Below are positions 8,251 to 15,525 of a stretch of 33,841 nucleotides of DNA, piece by piece. The DNA lies in the NCBI GenBank assembly GCA_944332205.1, contig CALVJN010000016.1:1-33841 (forward strand), in the 5' to 3' direction. Under the pieces are notes generated by a model. The model had not been told where the DNA came from. It ran no database searches and saw nothing but the letters and a program-made list of their open reading frames with translations. Origin of the DNA: an uncultured Bacilli bacterium (GTDB lineage Bacteria > Bacillota_I > Bacilli_A > RF39 > UBA660). The position numbers were made by a program, and so were the translations under genes. How positions within the stretch are numbered: the first letter of the stretch is position 1; every line of letters begins with the position of its first letter.

Positions 8251-9162
8251 TTAATAAGTAAAAATATCTAATATTCTTTCTGTATTTTTAAAATTAAGCT
8301 TAGCAATATCCTTAAGTTTTTCTTTTCCAAACTTTTGAATAATTTCTTTTCCAATAATATCAACTTCTTTTCCGGCACCTTTAGGTAGTGGTATATGTAA
8401 TGTATCAGAAATTTTGTCAAATTCTTTTAAAAATATATATCTACTAATTACTGAAGCACAAGCTACTGCTAAATTTTTATCTTCTGCTTTAGTCATGAAT
8501 GTTATGTTTTTTTGTATATTAGGGTTTCCTTTTAAATATTCATAATATCTATTTTCTCTAGCAAATTCATCAACGATTATATAATCATATTTTACTTTTT
8601 CTTCGTTAACCATTTGCCAAAGAACTCTATTATGCATTATTGCTTTAATTTTGTTTATATTATAATCATTTCTGTATTTTTCATTATATTCAATGTTACT
8701 CATAATAAGACTTTTGTATTTGATTCTCGTAATAAGTTTTGGTGCAATATTTAATATTTTACTATCGTCTATTTTTTTTGAATCTTTTATCCCTAAACTT
8801 TCAACAAAAGTTATATCATCTTTTGAAACATAGGTGCTTGTGACTACTATTGGTCCAAAATAGTCCCCAGTTCCTACTTCATCTGATCCAATTGAAGATG
8901 AATAGTAATATTTTTCATAATTCTTTTCGTTTTCTTTATTGGATTTTGATTTTCCATCTATTTCGCGCCACATATTTGCATCAATATCAGCATTAGCACC
9001 TTGGAACATTACTTTTCCTGATTCATACATAGTTATAACAGTGTCTAGGTCTTGTGCTTGAAATACAGTGTAGGGAATTTTTTTTTCTCTTTTTTTATCT
9101 TCATAATATTTAATCATTTTTTTACGAGTTGTTTCACTTACTTTTAATACTACGTTAGCCAT
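8251..9162 (-). CDS. rnhC: Ribonuclease HIII
   Basis: A 303-residue RNase HIII that cleaves the RNA strand of RNA-DNA hybrids in replication and R-loop removal. The N-terminal ~70 residues are the TBP-like substrate-binding domain typical of HIII. The catalytic domain begins GSDEVGTGDYFGP, giving D94 and E95; D198 in IIVDEFA and D228 in TKAEDKNLAVACASVISR complete the four metal ligands by comparison with the Bacillus stearothermophilus enzyme. It is the only credible minus-strand gene in the window. On the minus strand ATG (9162-9160) is preceded by GAGGTGA and an extended -10. It ends at the terminator shared with the SPFH gene. Confidence 0.95.
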   Translation of the reverse strand: MANVVLKVSETTRKKMIKYYEDKKREKKIPYTVFQAQDLDTVITMYESGKVMFQGANADIDANMWREIDGKSKSNKENEKNYEKYYYSSSIGSDEVGTGDYFGPIVVTSTYVSKDDITFVESLGIKDSKKIDDSKILNIAPKLITRIKYKSLIMSNIEYNEKYRNDYNINKIKAIMHNRVLWQMVNEEKVKYDYIIVDEFARENRYYEYLKGNPNIQKNITFMTKAEDKNLAVACASVISRYIFLKEFDKISDTLHIPLPKGAGKEVDIIGKEIIQKFGKEKLKDIAKLNFKNTERILDIFTY

Positions 9163-9165
9163 AAT

Positions 9166-9190
9166 TTCACCTCATAATTTTATTATAACA
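9166..9190 (-). promoter_or_regulatory. Extended -10 promoter of rnhC
   Basis: Reading the minus strand, TGTTATAAT occupies 9190-9182 and the GAGGTGA ribosome site starts at 9173, 8 nt further on. The predicted leader is therefore only about a dozen nucleotides. Confidence 0.6.
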
Positions 9191-9254
9191 TTTTTAATTT
9201 TATTTTGTATAATTTTATTTGTACAATATTTATAATAAAATTTAAATATTATAC

Positions 9255-9283
9255 TTGCATCATAGAAAAAAATGTGTTAATAT
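9255..9283 (+). promoter_or_regulatory. Promoter of the tRNA pair
   Basis: TTGCAT (9255-9260), 17-nt spacer, then TAATAT (9278-9283) with TG extension at 9275-9276. The first tRNA begins 17 nt after the -10 box. Confidence 0.72.
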
Positions 9284-9299
9284 TAACTAGTCAGTTGTT

Positions 9300-9376
9300 G
9301 GACCCTTAGCTCAGTTGGTTAGAGCATCCGGCTCATAACCGGGCGGTCATAGGTTCGAGTCCTATAGGGTCCACCA
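9300..9376 (+). tRNA. tRNA with CAT anticodon (Ile2 or elongator Met)
   Basis: A 77-nt cloverleaf. The acceptor arm GGACCCT pairs with AGGGTCC, followed by A and an encoded CCA (9374-9376). D-arm, T-arm (GGTTCGAGTCC) and anticodon loop CTCATAA are all present. The anticodon stem lacks the three consecutive G:C pairs of the initiator, so it is not tRNA-fMet. The overall body resembles the Bacillus tRNA that TilS modifies with lysidine to read AUA, so I lean to tRNA-Ile2; elongator tRNA-Met cannot be excluded by eye. Confidence 0.93.
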
Positions 9377-9382
9377 TTATGT

Positions 9383-9467
9383 GCGGGTGTGGCGGAATTG
9401 GCAGACGCACTAGACTTAGGATCTAGCGCCGTGAGGTTTGCAGGTTCAACTCCTGTCACCCGCACCA
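9383..9467 (+). tRNA. tRNA-Leu (TAG)
   Basis: An 85-nt class II tRNA with long variable arm. GCGGGTG pairs with CACCCGC, followed by A and an encoded CCA (9465-9467). The anticodon stem CTAGA/TCTAG encloses loop CTTAGGA, giving anticodon TAG for CUN codons. It lies 6 nt after the first tRNA and must be on the same transcript. Confidence 0.96.
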
Positions 9468-9504
9468 TAAGTAATTTAGTCAGTTAATTGGCTTTAAATA
9501 TATG

Positions 9505-9533
9505 AAAGGTTAATTTTAGTTAATCTTTTTTTT
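9505..9533 (+). terminator. Terminator after the tRNA pair
   Basis: AAAGGTTAA (9505-9513) pairs with TTAATCTTT (9520-9528, one G-T pair) and runs into a T-tract to 9533. It is 37 nt after the tRNA-Leu CCA. Confidence 0.65.
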
Positions 9534-9682
9534 ATTTTAAAAAAGTTTGGTGGTTATTTTTTTTATATCGTAAGAAGTTTTATATTGGTTAAATTTTAAG
9601 TATAGTTCGAGAAAATAAATGATAAAGTATCGTAAGGTATTATATTATTTAATATAATATTAAATTATTGTAATTGTAAAGT
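9534..9682. other. Non-coding stretch with repeats upstream of the unknown gene pair
   Basis: No gene of credible length is seen here. TATCGTAAG occurs twice in the same orientation (9566-9574 and 9628-9636). An inverted repeat follows: TATTATATT (9638-9646) with AATATAATA (9651-9659) around loop ATTT. A 12-codon ATG frame at 9619 has no convincing ribosome site and is ignored. The stretch lies between two terminators, so it could hold a short RNA, operators for the downstream pair, or remnant DNA. Confidence 0.45.
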
Positions 9683-9717
9683 AAAAGCAAGGTTTGTCTT
9701 CATTTCTTGCTTTTTTT
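9683..9717 (+). terminator. Orphan intrinsic terminator
   Basis: AAAAGCAAG (9683-9691) pairs perfectly with CTTGCTTTT (9706-9714) and is followed by more T to 9717. There is no gene between it and the preceding terminator, yet it is the stronger of the two. Confidence 0.8.
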
Positions 9718-9726
9718 GTGGCTTTG

Positions 9727-9752
9727 TGTTAGAATAAGCAATCACGGGTGAT
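9727..9752 (+). promoter_or_regulatory. Extended -10 and GGTGAT site of the unknown gene pair
   Basis: TGTTAGAAT at 9727-9735 and GGTGAT at 9747-9752, with ATG at 9761. The promoter begins 10 nt after the T-run of the orphan terminator. The ribosome site should lie at the extreme 5' end of the message. Confidence 0.5.
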
Positions 9753-9760
9753 TGTTATAC

Positions 9761-10468
9761 ATGAAAAAAATAAATGGTAATGAATTAGCCAAAATATTAT
9801 ATACTTTATTGTCAGATAATGAAATAAATAAAATTTCTGTAAGTAAGTTTAGACTTTTGACTATAAATTTAATTAATATTTTAGGGGAAAGCTATGTTGA
9901 AAATATTTTGGAAAAACCAGCTATTAATTTATTTGATGTTTGTACTCAAGATTTTATAACAGATATTTCAGAGAGCTTTGAAATAAGTTTTTCTTTAACT
10001 GATGATTTAAAAGCTGCAATAAAAGAAAAATATGGTGAAATATTCTTAAAATTTGAAGAAGCTGTTTTATTTTATAATTATTGTGAAAAAAGCATTAATG
10101 ATGATAAGATTTTAGTAGACTTTAAGAATGAAACACCGGATGGTGTATATAGAGTTTATTATCAAAATACTGGACGTGTAAGTCTAGGGACACAAATTTT
10201 TACGGATGGCAATGTTATCCCTACTTATTATGATAGTCAATATTCTAATGTTGTATCTGATGAAGAAACGGTTGAAGTTGAAGACGCGACATATGTTATT
10301 GTTTCTACACACTGTGATGGTCATGTGAAGAAAATAGAAATTAAAGCAACTTCATTTGATGTTAGTCATTTAATAGAAGAAATTACAAAAATTAAAAATG
10401 GATTAAACTATGGATATACGCAAATAGGTAATTCTAAGCTAAAAAAATATATGTTGATAAGGCAATAA
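9761..10468 (+). CDS. Unknown protein, first gene of a tRNA-adjacent pair
   Basis: A 235-residue protein I do not recognise. ATG 9761 is used because GGTGAT lies 8 nt upstream; TTG 9752 would overlap that site. Residues ~1-110 look mainly helical (KINGNELAKILYTLLSDNE at the start). Residues ~115-190 look beta-rich and acidic (DGVYRVYYQNTGRVSLGT, then DEETVEVEDATYVIVSTH). A helical tail ends with a basic stretch. No signal peptide or membrane helix is seen. It ends 3 nt before the next gene, so the two are almost certainly translated from one message. Gene order (unknown protein, then a putative ADP-ribosyltransferase-like protein), the tRNA neighbour and the repeats upstream would suit an accessory or toxin-antitoxin-like pair, but nothing in this sequence alone proves that. 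Confidence 0.75.
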   Translation: MKKINGNELAKILYTLLSDNEINKISVSKFRLLTINLINILGESYVENILEKPAINLFDVCTQDFITDISESFEISFSLTDDLKAAIKEKYGEIFLKFEEAVLFYNYCEKSINDDKILVDFKNETPDGVYRVYYQNTGRVSLGTQIFTDGNVIPTYYDSQYSNVVSDEETVEVEDATYVIVSTHCDGHVKKIEIKATSFDVSHLIEEITKIKNGLNYGYTQIGNSKLKKYMLIRQ

Positions 10469-10471
10469 TTT

Positions 10472-11065
10472 ATGGAATCATATTTTTATCATAGATTTAG
10501 AAATTTTAATTTAGATACATTGCTTAGAGTTTTTGATAGCGGCTTTATTTTACCAAGAAAGATGATAGTTAACGGAGTAGATGATGCTAACAATATTTTT
10601 AATGGTAATTCTTATATTTCATTAGTACAAAAAACTTTAATGACAGATGATATGTGTAGATATTTTCGTTCAGCTTATAATGAATTAATACAGGGAAATT
10701 TATGTGTAGTTATTTCTAGTGAAATTGATGGTATAGTTTATCCTAATTATATTGATTTTGGGTTTGATGATTCAAGTGTTTTTAATAATAAAAATGATGA
10801 TAGTTCATATAGGTATTCGTATTACATGGATGAAGTGCAAACGGCAATTCCAATACCAATTTCTAAGTTTATAGCAATAGGCTATCCCATTGCTCATTTT
10901 ACAAGAGAAAAAACTAAGGACGAAATTGTTAATGATATAATTACTATTAAAAAGAAATTAAATGATAAGAAAATTAATATTCCAATAATTGATTCAACAA
11001 ATAGTGAGTTTGCTGATGATGAAAAACAAATAGAATTATCTAAAATTAAATTGTTACATCGATAA
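10472..11065 (+). CDS. Putative ADP-ribosyltransferase-fold protein, second gene of pair
   Basis: A 197-residue soluble protein not assigned to a named family. The order of motifs resembles small ADP-ribosyltransferase-fold proteins: YFYHRF with H7 near the N-terminus, a helix and LLRVFDSGFILPRK (cf. 'L-x-x-I-x-x-x-G-h'), NSYISL with Y48/S50 (cf. the central Tyr or Ser), and YYMDEVQTAIPIPISKFIAIGYP with E121 (cf. the catalytic Glu strand followed by a loop and 'I-P-x-x-x-I'). This would give an H-Y-E-like triad, by inference only. The C-terminal ~55 residues are a helical, basic tail. ATG 10472 has only a weak AAGG site, so coupling to the upstream gene is likely. An RNA 2'-phosphotransferase-type or unrelated fold remains possible. 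Confidence 0.5.
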   Translation: MESYFYHRFRNFNLDTLLRVFDSGFILPRKMIVNGVDDANNIFNGNSYISLVQKTLMTDDMCRYFRSAYNELIQGNLCVVISSEIDGIVYPNYIDFGFDDSSVFNNKNDDSSYRYSYYMDEVQTAIPIPISKFIAIGYPIAHFTREKTKDEIVNDIITIKKKLNDKKINIPIIDSTNSEFADDEKQIELSKIKLLHR

Positions 11066-11163
11066 AATAGTATAGCTTTTTATTCTTTTGTATAAAATAT
11101 TAATAAGTTTATTTAGTAGTAATTACTTTTTGTTTACTAACTAACAATTTTGTTGTATTATAT

Positions 11164-11186
11164 TGCTATAGTAAATTGTAGGTGAT
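11164..11186 (+). promoter_or_regulatory. Promoter and GGTGAT site of the HAD-transketolase pair
   Basis: TGCTATAGT at 11164-11172 is a plausible extended -10; GGTGAT at 11181-11186 precedes a GTG start at 11190. The overlapping ATG at 11188 runs straight into TGA and cannot be used. Confidence 0.5.
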
Positions 11187-11189
11187 AAT

Positions 11190-11999
11190 GTGAAAAATAC
11201 AAAGATAGTTTTTGTTGATTTAGATGGTACATTGAAAGACAGTTATCAAAAAATTAGTGTCAGAAATAAAATAATTATAGAAAAATTATCAGATATAGGT
11301 GTTCAAGTTGTATTTACAACAGGAAGGCCATTGAATTATACAATATCACTTAGCAAACAATTTTCTGCAAGTAATTATGTTATTGCATCAAATGGTGCTG
11401 AAATATATAATTATTTTAATAAAAAAGTTATATATAATAGTATAATTTCTAATGAAATTCTTATCAAACTTAGTGAATTAATAAAAAAATACAATCTCTT
11501 TTTTATAGCTAATTGTCTACTTAAATCTTATACAAATAAAGATTTTGGAGATCCAGGTAAGAAAATTATAAATTCTCTTGATGATATTTTAAATGAAAAA
11601 ATTTCTCAATTAATTGTCGAATCCTTTGATATTGAGTCTATGAAAAAATTTAAAAAAGAAATATCTACTATTTCTGGAGTAAAAATTTCTAATAAGTCTA
11701 GAAATCCTAAGGATAATAACAAAATTTTGTTTTATGATATAACTAACGTTGATGTATCAAAAGGTAATGCAGTTAAATTTTTGTGTGACTATTTAAAAAT
11801 AGATATTAATAAAACTATGGCAATAGGAGATTCTGACAATGATATTGAAATGTTACAAGTTTCTAACATTAAGGTTGCTATGAATAATGCCACAGATAAT
11901 TTAAAGAAAATAGCAAAATTTGTGACTTTATCAAATGATCAAGAAGGTGTCGCTATAGTGTTAGAACGTTTATATGATGAATTAGTTAGACAGGAGTGA
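11190..11999 (+). CDS. Cof-type HAD phosphatase
   Basis: A 269-residue HAD-superfamily hydrolase of the Cof/IIB type that dephosphorylates small sugar phosphates or nucleotides. Motif I is DLDGTL with D10 and D12; motif II TTGRP (~43-47); motif III K191 in VSKGNAV; motif IV GDSDND with D214 and D218. The cap domain (~80-185) is of the usual size for C2B caps. The GTG start is set by GGTGAT. It ends 5 nt before the transketolase ATG and the transketolase ribosome site lies inside its last codons, so the two are coupled. A link to pentose-phosphate intermediates is suggested by context only. Confidence 0.9.
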   Translation: MKNTKIVFVDLDGTLKDSYQKISVRNKIIIEKLSDIGVQVVFTTGRPLNYTISLSKQFSASNYVIASNGAEIYNYFNKKVIYNSIISNEILIKLSELIKKYNLFFIANCLLKSYTNKDFGDPGKKIINSLDDILNEKISQLIVESFDIESMKKFKKEISTISGVKISNKSRNPKDNNKILFYDITNVDVSKGNAVKFLCDYLKIDINKTMAIGDSDNDIEMLQVSNIKVAMNNATDNLKKIAKFVTLSNDQEGVAIVLERLYDELVRQE

Positions 12000-12004
12000 A
12001 AAAG

Positions 12005-13987
12005 ATGATTGCTATAAAAAAAGAAGATAATAATGAATTGAAAAGAATAATTGATAATATTAGAGCTCTTGGGATTGATATGATTGACAATGCTAAAAGT
12101 GGTCATCCTGGAATAGTATTAGGAGCTGCTCCAATTATTGCAACTTTGTATGCAAATCATATTAATATTGATATAGAAAATGATAAATGGATTAACAGAG
12201 ACAGATTTATTATGTCGGCTGGACATGGATCAGCTCTTTTATATGCAACTTTATTTATGGCAGGTTTTGATATTTCGTTTGATGACTTAAAAAAATTTAG
12301 ACAATTAGACTCGAATTTACCTGGTCATCCAGAATTAAACGTAACTAAAGGAGTTGATGTTTCAACTGGTCCATTAGGTGAGGGAATTGCTAATAGCGTT
12401 GGATTTGCTATTGGTGAATGTTATCTTCGTCAATATTTTAGCAAAGAAATTATTGATTATTATACTTACGTTTTGTGTGGTGATGGTGATTTAATGGAAG
12501 GAATTAGTTATGAGGCTTGTTCTTTGGCGGGACTATTGGGGCTAAATAAACTAATTGTGTTGTATGATTCAAATGATGTTACTTTGGATGGGTCATTGAG
12601 GTCTTCTTTTAACGAAAATATTAAACAAAGATTTGAAGCAATGAACTGGAATTATTTATTAGTTAGTGATGGTGAAAATACACAATTAATAGATGAAGCT
12701 ATAAACAAAGCTAAAAATGGTTCTCTTCCTAATAAGCCAACAATTATTGAAATTAAGACAATAATAGGAAAATATAGTAAAAATGAAGGTACCTCATTAG
12801 TTCACGGTTCTCCATTAGATGAAAGTGATATTGTTAATATAAAGAATAAACTTGGTGTAAGAGAAATACCATTTACTATATCTTTGGAAGCAAAAAATGA
12901 TTTTAATAATATGATAGTATCTAGAACACAAGAAAAAATAAATTTGTGGAAAGAAAAAATAAGTACTTTAAGTGATGAATTATCTACTAATTTAAATTTA
13001 TTATTAAATAATAAGATGCCTATTAAACTAAAAGATATATATTATAGTTTCCCAGAAGATGGTAAAGATGCGACAAGAAATGTATCAGGTAAAATAATAA
13101 ATTCTATAGCTGATAGTTATCCATTTCTTATTGGAGGAAGTGCTGATGTTTCTAAATCAACTACTGCAAGAATAAATAATACTCTTGATTTTAGTTCTAT
13201 TACTCCTAGCGGAAGAAATATTAACTTTGGAATAAGGGAGAACGCGATGGCCGCTATAGCTAATGGTTTGGCTTTATCTAATCTTACACCATTTGTTTCT
13301 ACTTTTTTTACTTTTTCTGATTATTTAAAACCTGGACTTAGAATGACCGCTCTTATGGACTTACCAGTTATCTATGTTTTCACACATGATTCTATTTCAG
13401 TTGGGGAAGATGGACCAACTCATCAACCGGTTGAACAACTTGCTTCTCTTAGAGCAATTCCTAATTTTGATACTTATAGACCAGCAGATGCAAATGAAGT
13501 TATTGGTACTTATAAAGCAATATTAGAATTACGAAAGCCAGCAGCTATAATTCTTGGGCGTAATAAAGTTCGTATTGAAGATTCCACTAGTAGTACTGAA
13601 GTTATTAATGGTGCATATATAGTTAAAAAAGAAATTAAAAACCTAGAAGCTATAATTATTGCTACTGGAGAAGAAGTAGAATTAGCTATTAATGTATATA
13701 ATAATTTGTTAGAAAAAGGGTATGGTATTAGAGTTGTTAGTATGCCATCTATGTCGCGTTTTGAAAAACAAGATGAAAAATATAAAAGAGAAATTTTACC
13801 GGATAATGTCCCAATTTTTGTTGTTGAAGCAGCATCCTCACAATCTTGGTATAAGTATGTAAAAAATAGTGAATACTTGTTTACAATAGATAATTTTGGT
13901 TCAAGTGGTAAAAGAGAAGATGTTTTAAGAAAGTATGGATTAACTATTGATAAAATACAAATTAAGATAGAAAATATGATAAAATAG
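12005..13987 (+). CDS. tkt: Transketolase
   Basis: A full-length 660-residue thiamine-diphosphate enzyme that moves two-carbon ketol units in the non-oxidative pentose phosphate pathway. The N-terminus has the family start SGHPG; the ThDP/Mg motif GDGDLMEGISYEA lies near 158; the pyrimidine-domain segment FGIRENAMAAIANGLAL carries the catalytic Glu near 410; HDSISVGEDGPTHQPVEQL and RPADANE follow as expected. ATG 12005 is chosen because AGGAG (11992-11996) lies 8 nt upstream; GTG 11996 would overlap that site. sirA and yneF follow, matching the Bacillus order tkt-yneE(sirA)-yneF. A terminator ends the unit. Confidence 0.97.
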   Translation: MIAIKKEDNNELKRIIDNIRALGIDMIDNAKSGHPGIVLGAAPIIATLYANHINIDIENDKWINRDRFIMSAGHGSALLYATLFMAGFDISFDDLKKFRQLDSNLPGHPELNVTKGVDVSTGPLGEGIANSVGFAIGECYLRQYFSKEIIDYYTYVLCGDGDLMEGISYEACSLAGLLGLNKLIVLYDSNDVTLDGSLRSSFNENIKQRFEAMNWNYLLVSDGENTQLIDEAINKAKNGSLPNKPTIIEIKTIIGKYSKNEGTSLVHGSPLDESDIVNIKNKLGVREIPFTISLEAKNDFNNMIVSRTQEKINLWKEKISTLSDELSTNLNLLLNNKMPIKLKDIYYSFPEDGKDATRNVSGKIINSIADSYPFLIGGSADVSKSTTARINNTLDFSSITPSGRNINFGIRENAMAAIANGLALSNLTPFVSTFFTFSDYLKPGLRMTALMDLPVIYVFTHDSISVGEDGPTHQPVEQLASLRAIPNFDTYRPADANEVIGTYKAILELRKPAAIILGRNKVRIEDSTSSTEVINGAYIVKKEIKNLEAIIIATGEEVELAINVYNNLLEKGYGIRVVSMPSMSRFEKQDEKYKREILPDNVPIFVVEAASSQSWYKYVKNSEYLFTIDNFGSSGKREDVLRKYGLTIDKIQIKIENMIK

Positions 13988-14013
13988 AGCAAAAAAAATT
14001 TTTGCTTTTTTTT
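13988..14013 (+). terminator. Terminator after tkt, fused to the next promoter
   Basis: AGCAAAAA (13988-13995) pairs with TTTTTGCT (13999-14006) around AAA and continues into T to 14013. The last T residues are also the first bases of TTGACA at 14012-14017. Confidence 0.8.
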
Positions 14014-14056
14014 GACAATTTTTTTATGTATTATTTTATATTATAATATTGGTGAT
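14011..14056 (+). promoter_or_regulatory. sirA promoter region with a possible Spo0A box
   Basis: TTGACA at 14012-14017 could be a -35 box with a poor -10 (TTTATA at 14035-14040, 17-nt spacer) or TATATT at 14037-14042. GGTGAT (14051-14056) precedes ATG 14060. On the minus strand 14019-14011 reads ATTGTCAAA, matching eight of nine positions of the 0A-box consensus TTTGTCRAA. Because TTGACA itself contains most of that match, the box is weak evidence. Confidence 0.35.
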
Positions 14057-14059
14057 TAT

Positions 14060-14485
14060 ATGAGAATATTTTATGCATTTAAAATAAAGGAAGAATTTTA
14101 TGAACTATATAAAGAAACTCCAAGTGTTCTTTACAGTTTTTTAAATCAGCTTTATCATTTTAAAAAAGAAGATTTAGATTATGGTAACAATTTATTTAAA
14201 CAAATAGTAAATCATTTTGATAAAGATGAACTGGATAAGAAACTTTTTATTAGACTGCATAATAAAATGAAGTATTGTAAAAAAGGTGATGAACATATCA
14301 TAAATAATTTGTATCGTGATGAGGTTAGCATTATGAAAATTAAAAAAAGTTATATTGTAATAAATTCTAATAAAAATTGTACGGAATTTTTTGAGTTTTT
14401 AAATGATATGGATAAATATATTTTTGTTTGTGATTTTAATAATCATGATTATTTTTATATTAACCAATTAAAAGTACTTGTATAA
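14060..14485 (+). CDS. sirA: SirA-like inhibitor of DNA replication initiation
   Basis: A 141-residue protein. The start YAFKIKEEF and the end [14 protein letters not shown] correspond to 'YTYLIKEEF' and 'FLAMDFNSKRYGWLN' in Bacillus SirA as I remember it, and length is similar (~148). SirA binds domain I of DnaA and blocks new rounds of replication when cells enter sporulation under Spo0A control. Its place between tkt and yneF is exactly the place of yneE/sirA in Bacillus, which makes the call strong despite low identity. ATG 14060 with GGTGAT is preferred over the in-frame TTG at 14012, which lies inside the promoter. Whether it still contacts DnaA depends on residues I cannot check here. 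Confidence 0.82.
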   Translation: MRIFYAFKIKEEFYELYKETPSVLYSFLNQLYHFKKEDLDYGNNLFKQIVNHFDKDELDKKLFIRLHNKMKYCKKGDEHIINNLYRDEVSIMKIKKSYIVINSNKNCTEFFEFLNDMDKYIFVCDFNNHDYFYINQLKVLV

Positions 14486-14525
14486 TTTTAGTATTTTTAG
14501 TATATTATGTACAGGAGATGATAAG

Positions 14526-14741
14526 ATGGAATTATTTTTGGACATATTAAAAGTTATAGGTATACTTATTGTTGGTGCAATAATTGGTTTTTTTATAGCT
14601 AAAAAATATATGATGAAATATTTAAAGAAAAATCCTCCAATAAATGAGGAAATGATTAAAGCTTTAATGATGCAAATGGGAAGAACTCCTTCGCAAAAGC
14701 AAGTTAATCAAATGATGAAGCAAATGGAAAAATATATGTAA
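14526..14741 (+). CDS. yneF: YneF family small membrane protein (UPF0154)
   Basis: A 71-residue protein with one N-terminal membrane helix (~5-24, [15 protein letters not shown]) followed by the highly conserved family stretch [19 protein letters not shown] and [17 protein letters not shown]. Function is unknown, although the family is widespread in Bacilli and Mollicutes. ATG 14526 follows AGGAGATG; the upstream in-frame extension has no ribosome site. It follows sirA by 40 nt, conserving the tkt-sirA-yneF order of Bacillus. Confidence 0.93.
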   Translation: MELFLDILKVIGILIVGAIIGFFIAKKYMMKYLKKNPPINEEMIKALMMQMGRTPSQKQVNQMMKQMEKYM

Positions 14742-14780
14742 TATATTTTTTTATTTTGTAGTATTTGTAATTAAAAACAT

Positions 14781-14809
14781 TTGACTATAAGGATATTTTA
14801 TGATATTAT
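14781..14809 (+). promoter_or_regulatory. Promoter of the L21-Prp-L27 operon
   Basis: TTGACT (14781-14786), 17-nt spacer, TATTAT (14804-14809) with TG extension at 14801-14802. Transcription should begin near 14816. Confidence 0.78.
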
Positions 14810-14815
14810 CTATAT

Positions 14816-14900
14816 GTTTGTAGCCTCTATAGCTCAAACCGCATTGAAAAGGTTTAAACTTTATGTACCTTAAGAGCGAGTCAGAATTATTAAAAGGAGG
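14816..14900 (+). ncRNA. Probable L21 leader (ribosomal protein autoregulatory RNA)
   Basis: About 85 nt of relatively GC-rich leader between promoter and rplU, in contrast to the near-leaderless genes around it. AAACC (~14838-14842) can pair with GGTTT (~14855-14859), and a conserved-looking AAGAGCGAGTCAGA block precedes the AAAAGGAGG ribosome site. L21 leaders are known ahead of rplU in Bacilli. I infer the identity from position and structure; a covariance-model search was not possible. Confidence 0.55.
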
Positions 14901-14905
14901 AACGT

Positions 14906-15208
14906 ATGAAAGCAGTTATCAAAGTTGGTGGAAAGCAAGTTTTAGCATCTTTAGGTGATACTATTTATGTTGAAAAAATTAATGGAAATGTTGGCGATAC
15001 AGTTAGATTTAACGAAGTATTAATGCTTGATACTAAGGTAGGAAATCCTTATGTTAATGGTGCTGTTGTTGAAGGTAAAATTGAAAAGCATGGTAAACAA
15101 AAGAAAATTTTAGTTTTCAAATATAAACAAAAAGATCGTGCTAATCGTCGTACACATGGACATAGACAACCTTATACAAAAGTAACTATTACTAAAATTG
15201 AAGGATAA
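14906..15208 (+). CDS. rplU: 50S ribosomal protein L21
   Basis: A 100-residue ribosomal protein that binds 23S rRNA in the large subunit. The start KAVIKVGGKQ, the central VLMLDT and VEGKIEKHGK, and the C-terminal block KYKQKDRANRRTHGHRQPYTKVTI are typical L21. ATG 14906 has AAAAGGAGG upstream. It is the first gene of the operon L21-Prp-L27, two bases before prp, and is probably feedback-controlled through the leader RNA. Confidence 0.98.
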   Translation: MKAVIKVGGKQVLASLGDTIYVEKINGNVGDTVRFNEVLMLDTKVGNPYVNGAVVEGKIEKHGKQKKILVFKYKQKDRANRRTHGHRQPYTKVTITKIEG

Positions 15209-15210
15209 TA

Positions 15211-15525
15211 ATGATTAAAGTTAAAATATCATATAAAGATACTTTAATAAAACAAATAATTATTACAGGGCATGCATGTTATTCTGAATATGGAAAGGAT
15301 ATTGTGTGTAGTGCTGTTTCAAGCATTGTTACAACAACAGTTAATGCTATTTTAATGTTTGATGATAATTATATTTGCTATTTAAGTATGAAAGATAAAT
15401 TTGTTATTGATATAAAAGTTAATAATGAAATTGTCGATAAAATTATTATAAATATGATAAATATGTTAAATGAAATAGAAAAAGATTATCCTAAAAATAT
15501 TAAAATTAGAAAGGAGAACTTATGA
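15211..15525 (+). CDS. prp: Ribosomal-processing cysteine protease Prp
   Basis: A 104-residue protease that removes the N-terminal extension of L27 in Firmicutes. The catalytic signature [19 protein letters not shown] (residues 20-38) supplies the conserved His21 and Cys33. The gene sits between L21 and L27, its usual place (ysxB in Bacillus), and its TGA stop overlaps the L27 ATG by 4 nt. The matching L27 extension is present, so enzyme and substrate occur together. Start ATG 15211 is only 2 nt after the rplU stop and relies on coupling. Confidence 0.95.
   Translation: MIKVKISYKDTLIKQIIITGHACYSEYGKDIVCSAVSSIVTTTVNAILMFDDNYICYLSMKDKFVIDIKVNNEIVDKIIINMINMLNEIEKDYPKNIKIRKENL

Noticed and set aside
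9288-9485. TAGTCAGTT directly repeated on both sides of the tRNA pair (9288-9296 and 9477-9485), as if an attachment site
   Set aside because: Only 9 bp, not a copy of a tRNA 3' end, and no integrase is present. Chance is the simpler explanation.
9619-9657. Short ATG frame of 12 codons in the non-coding stretch after the tRNAs
   Set aside because: No ribosome site, runs through the inverted repeat, and encodes a low-complexity peptide.
13510-13992. Open frame of 160 codons on the minus strand
   Set aside because: It lies wholly within tkt in the antisense frame and encodes a Ser/Ile/Leu-rich product with no recognisable motif or ribosome site.
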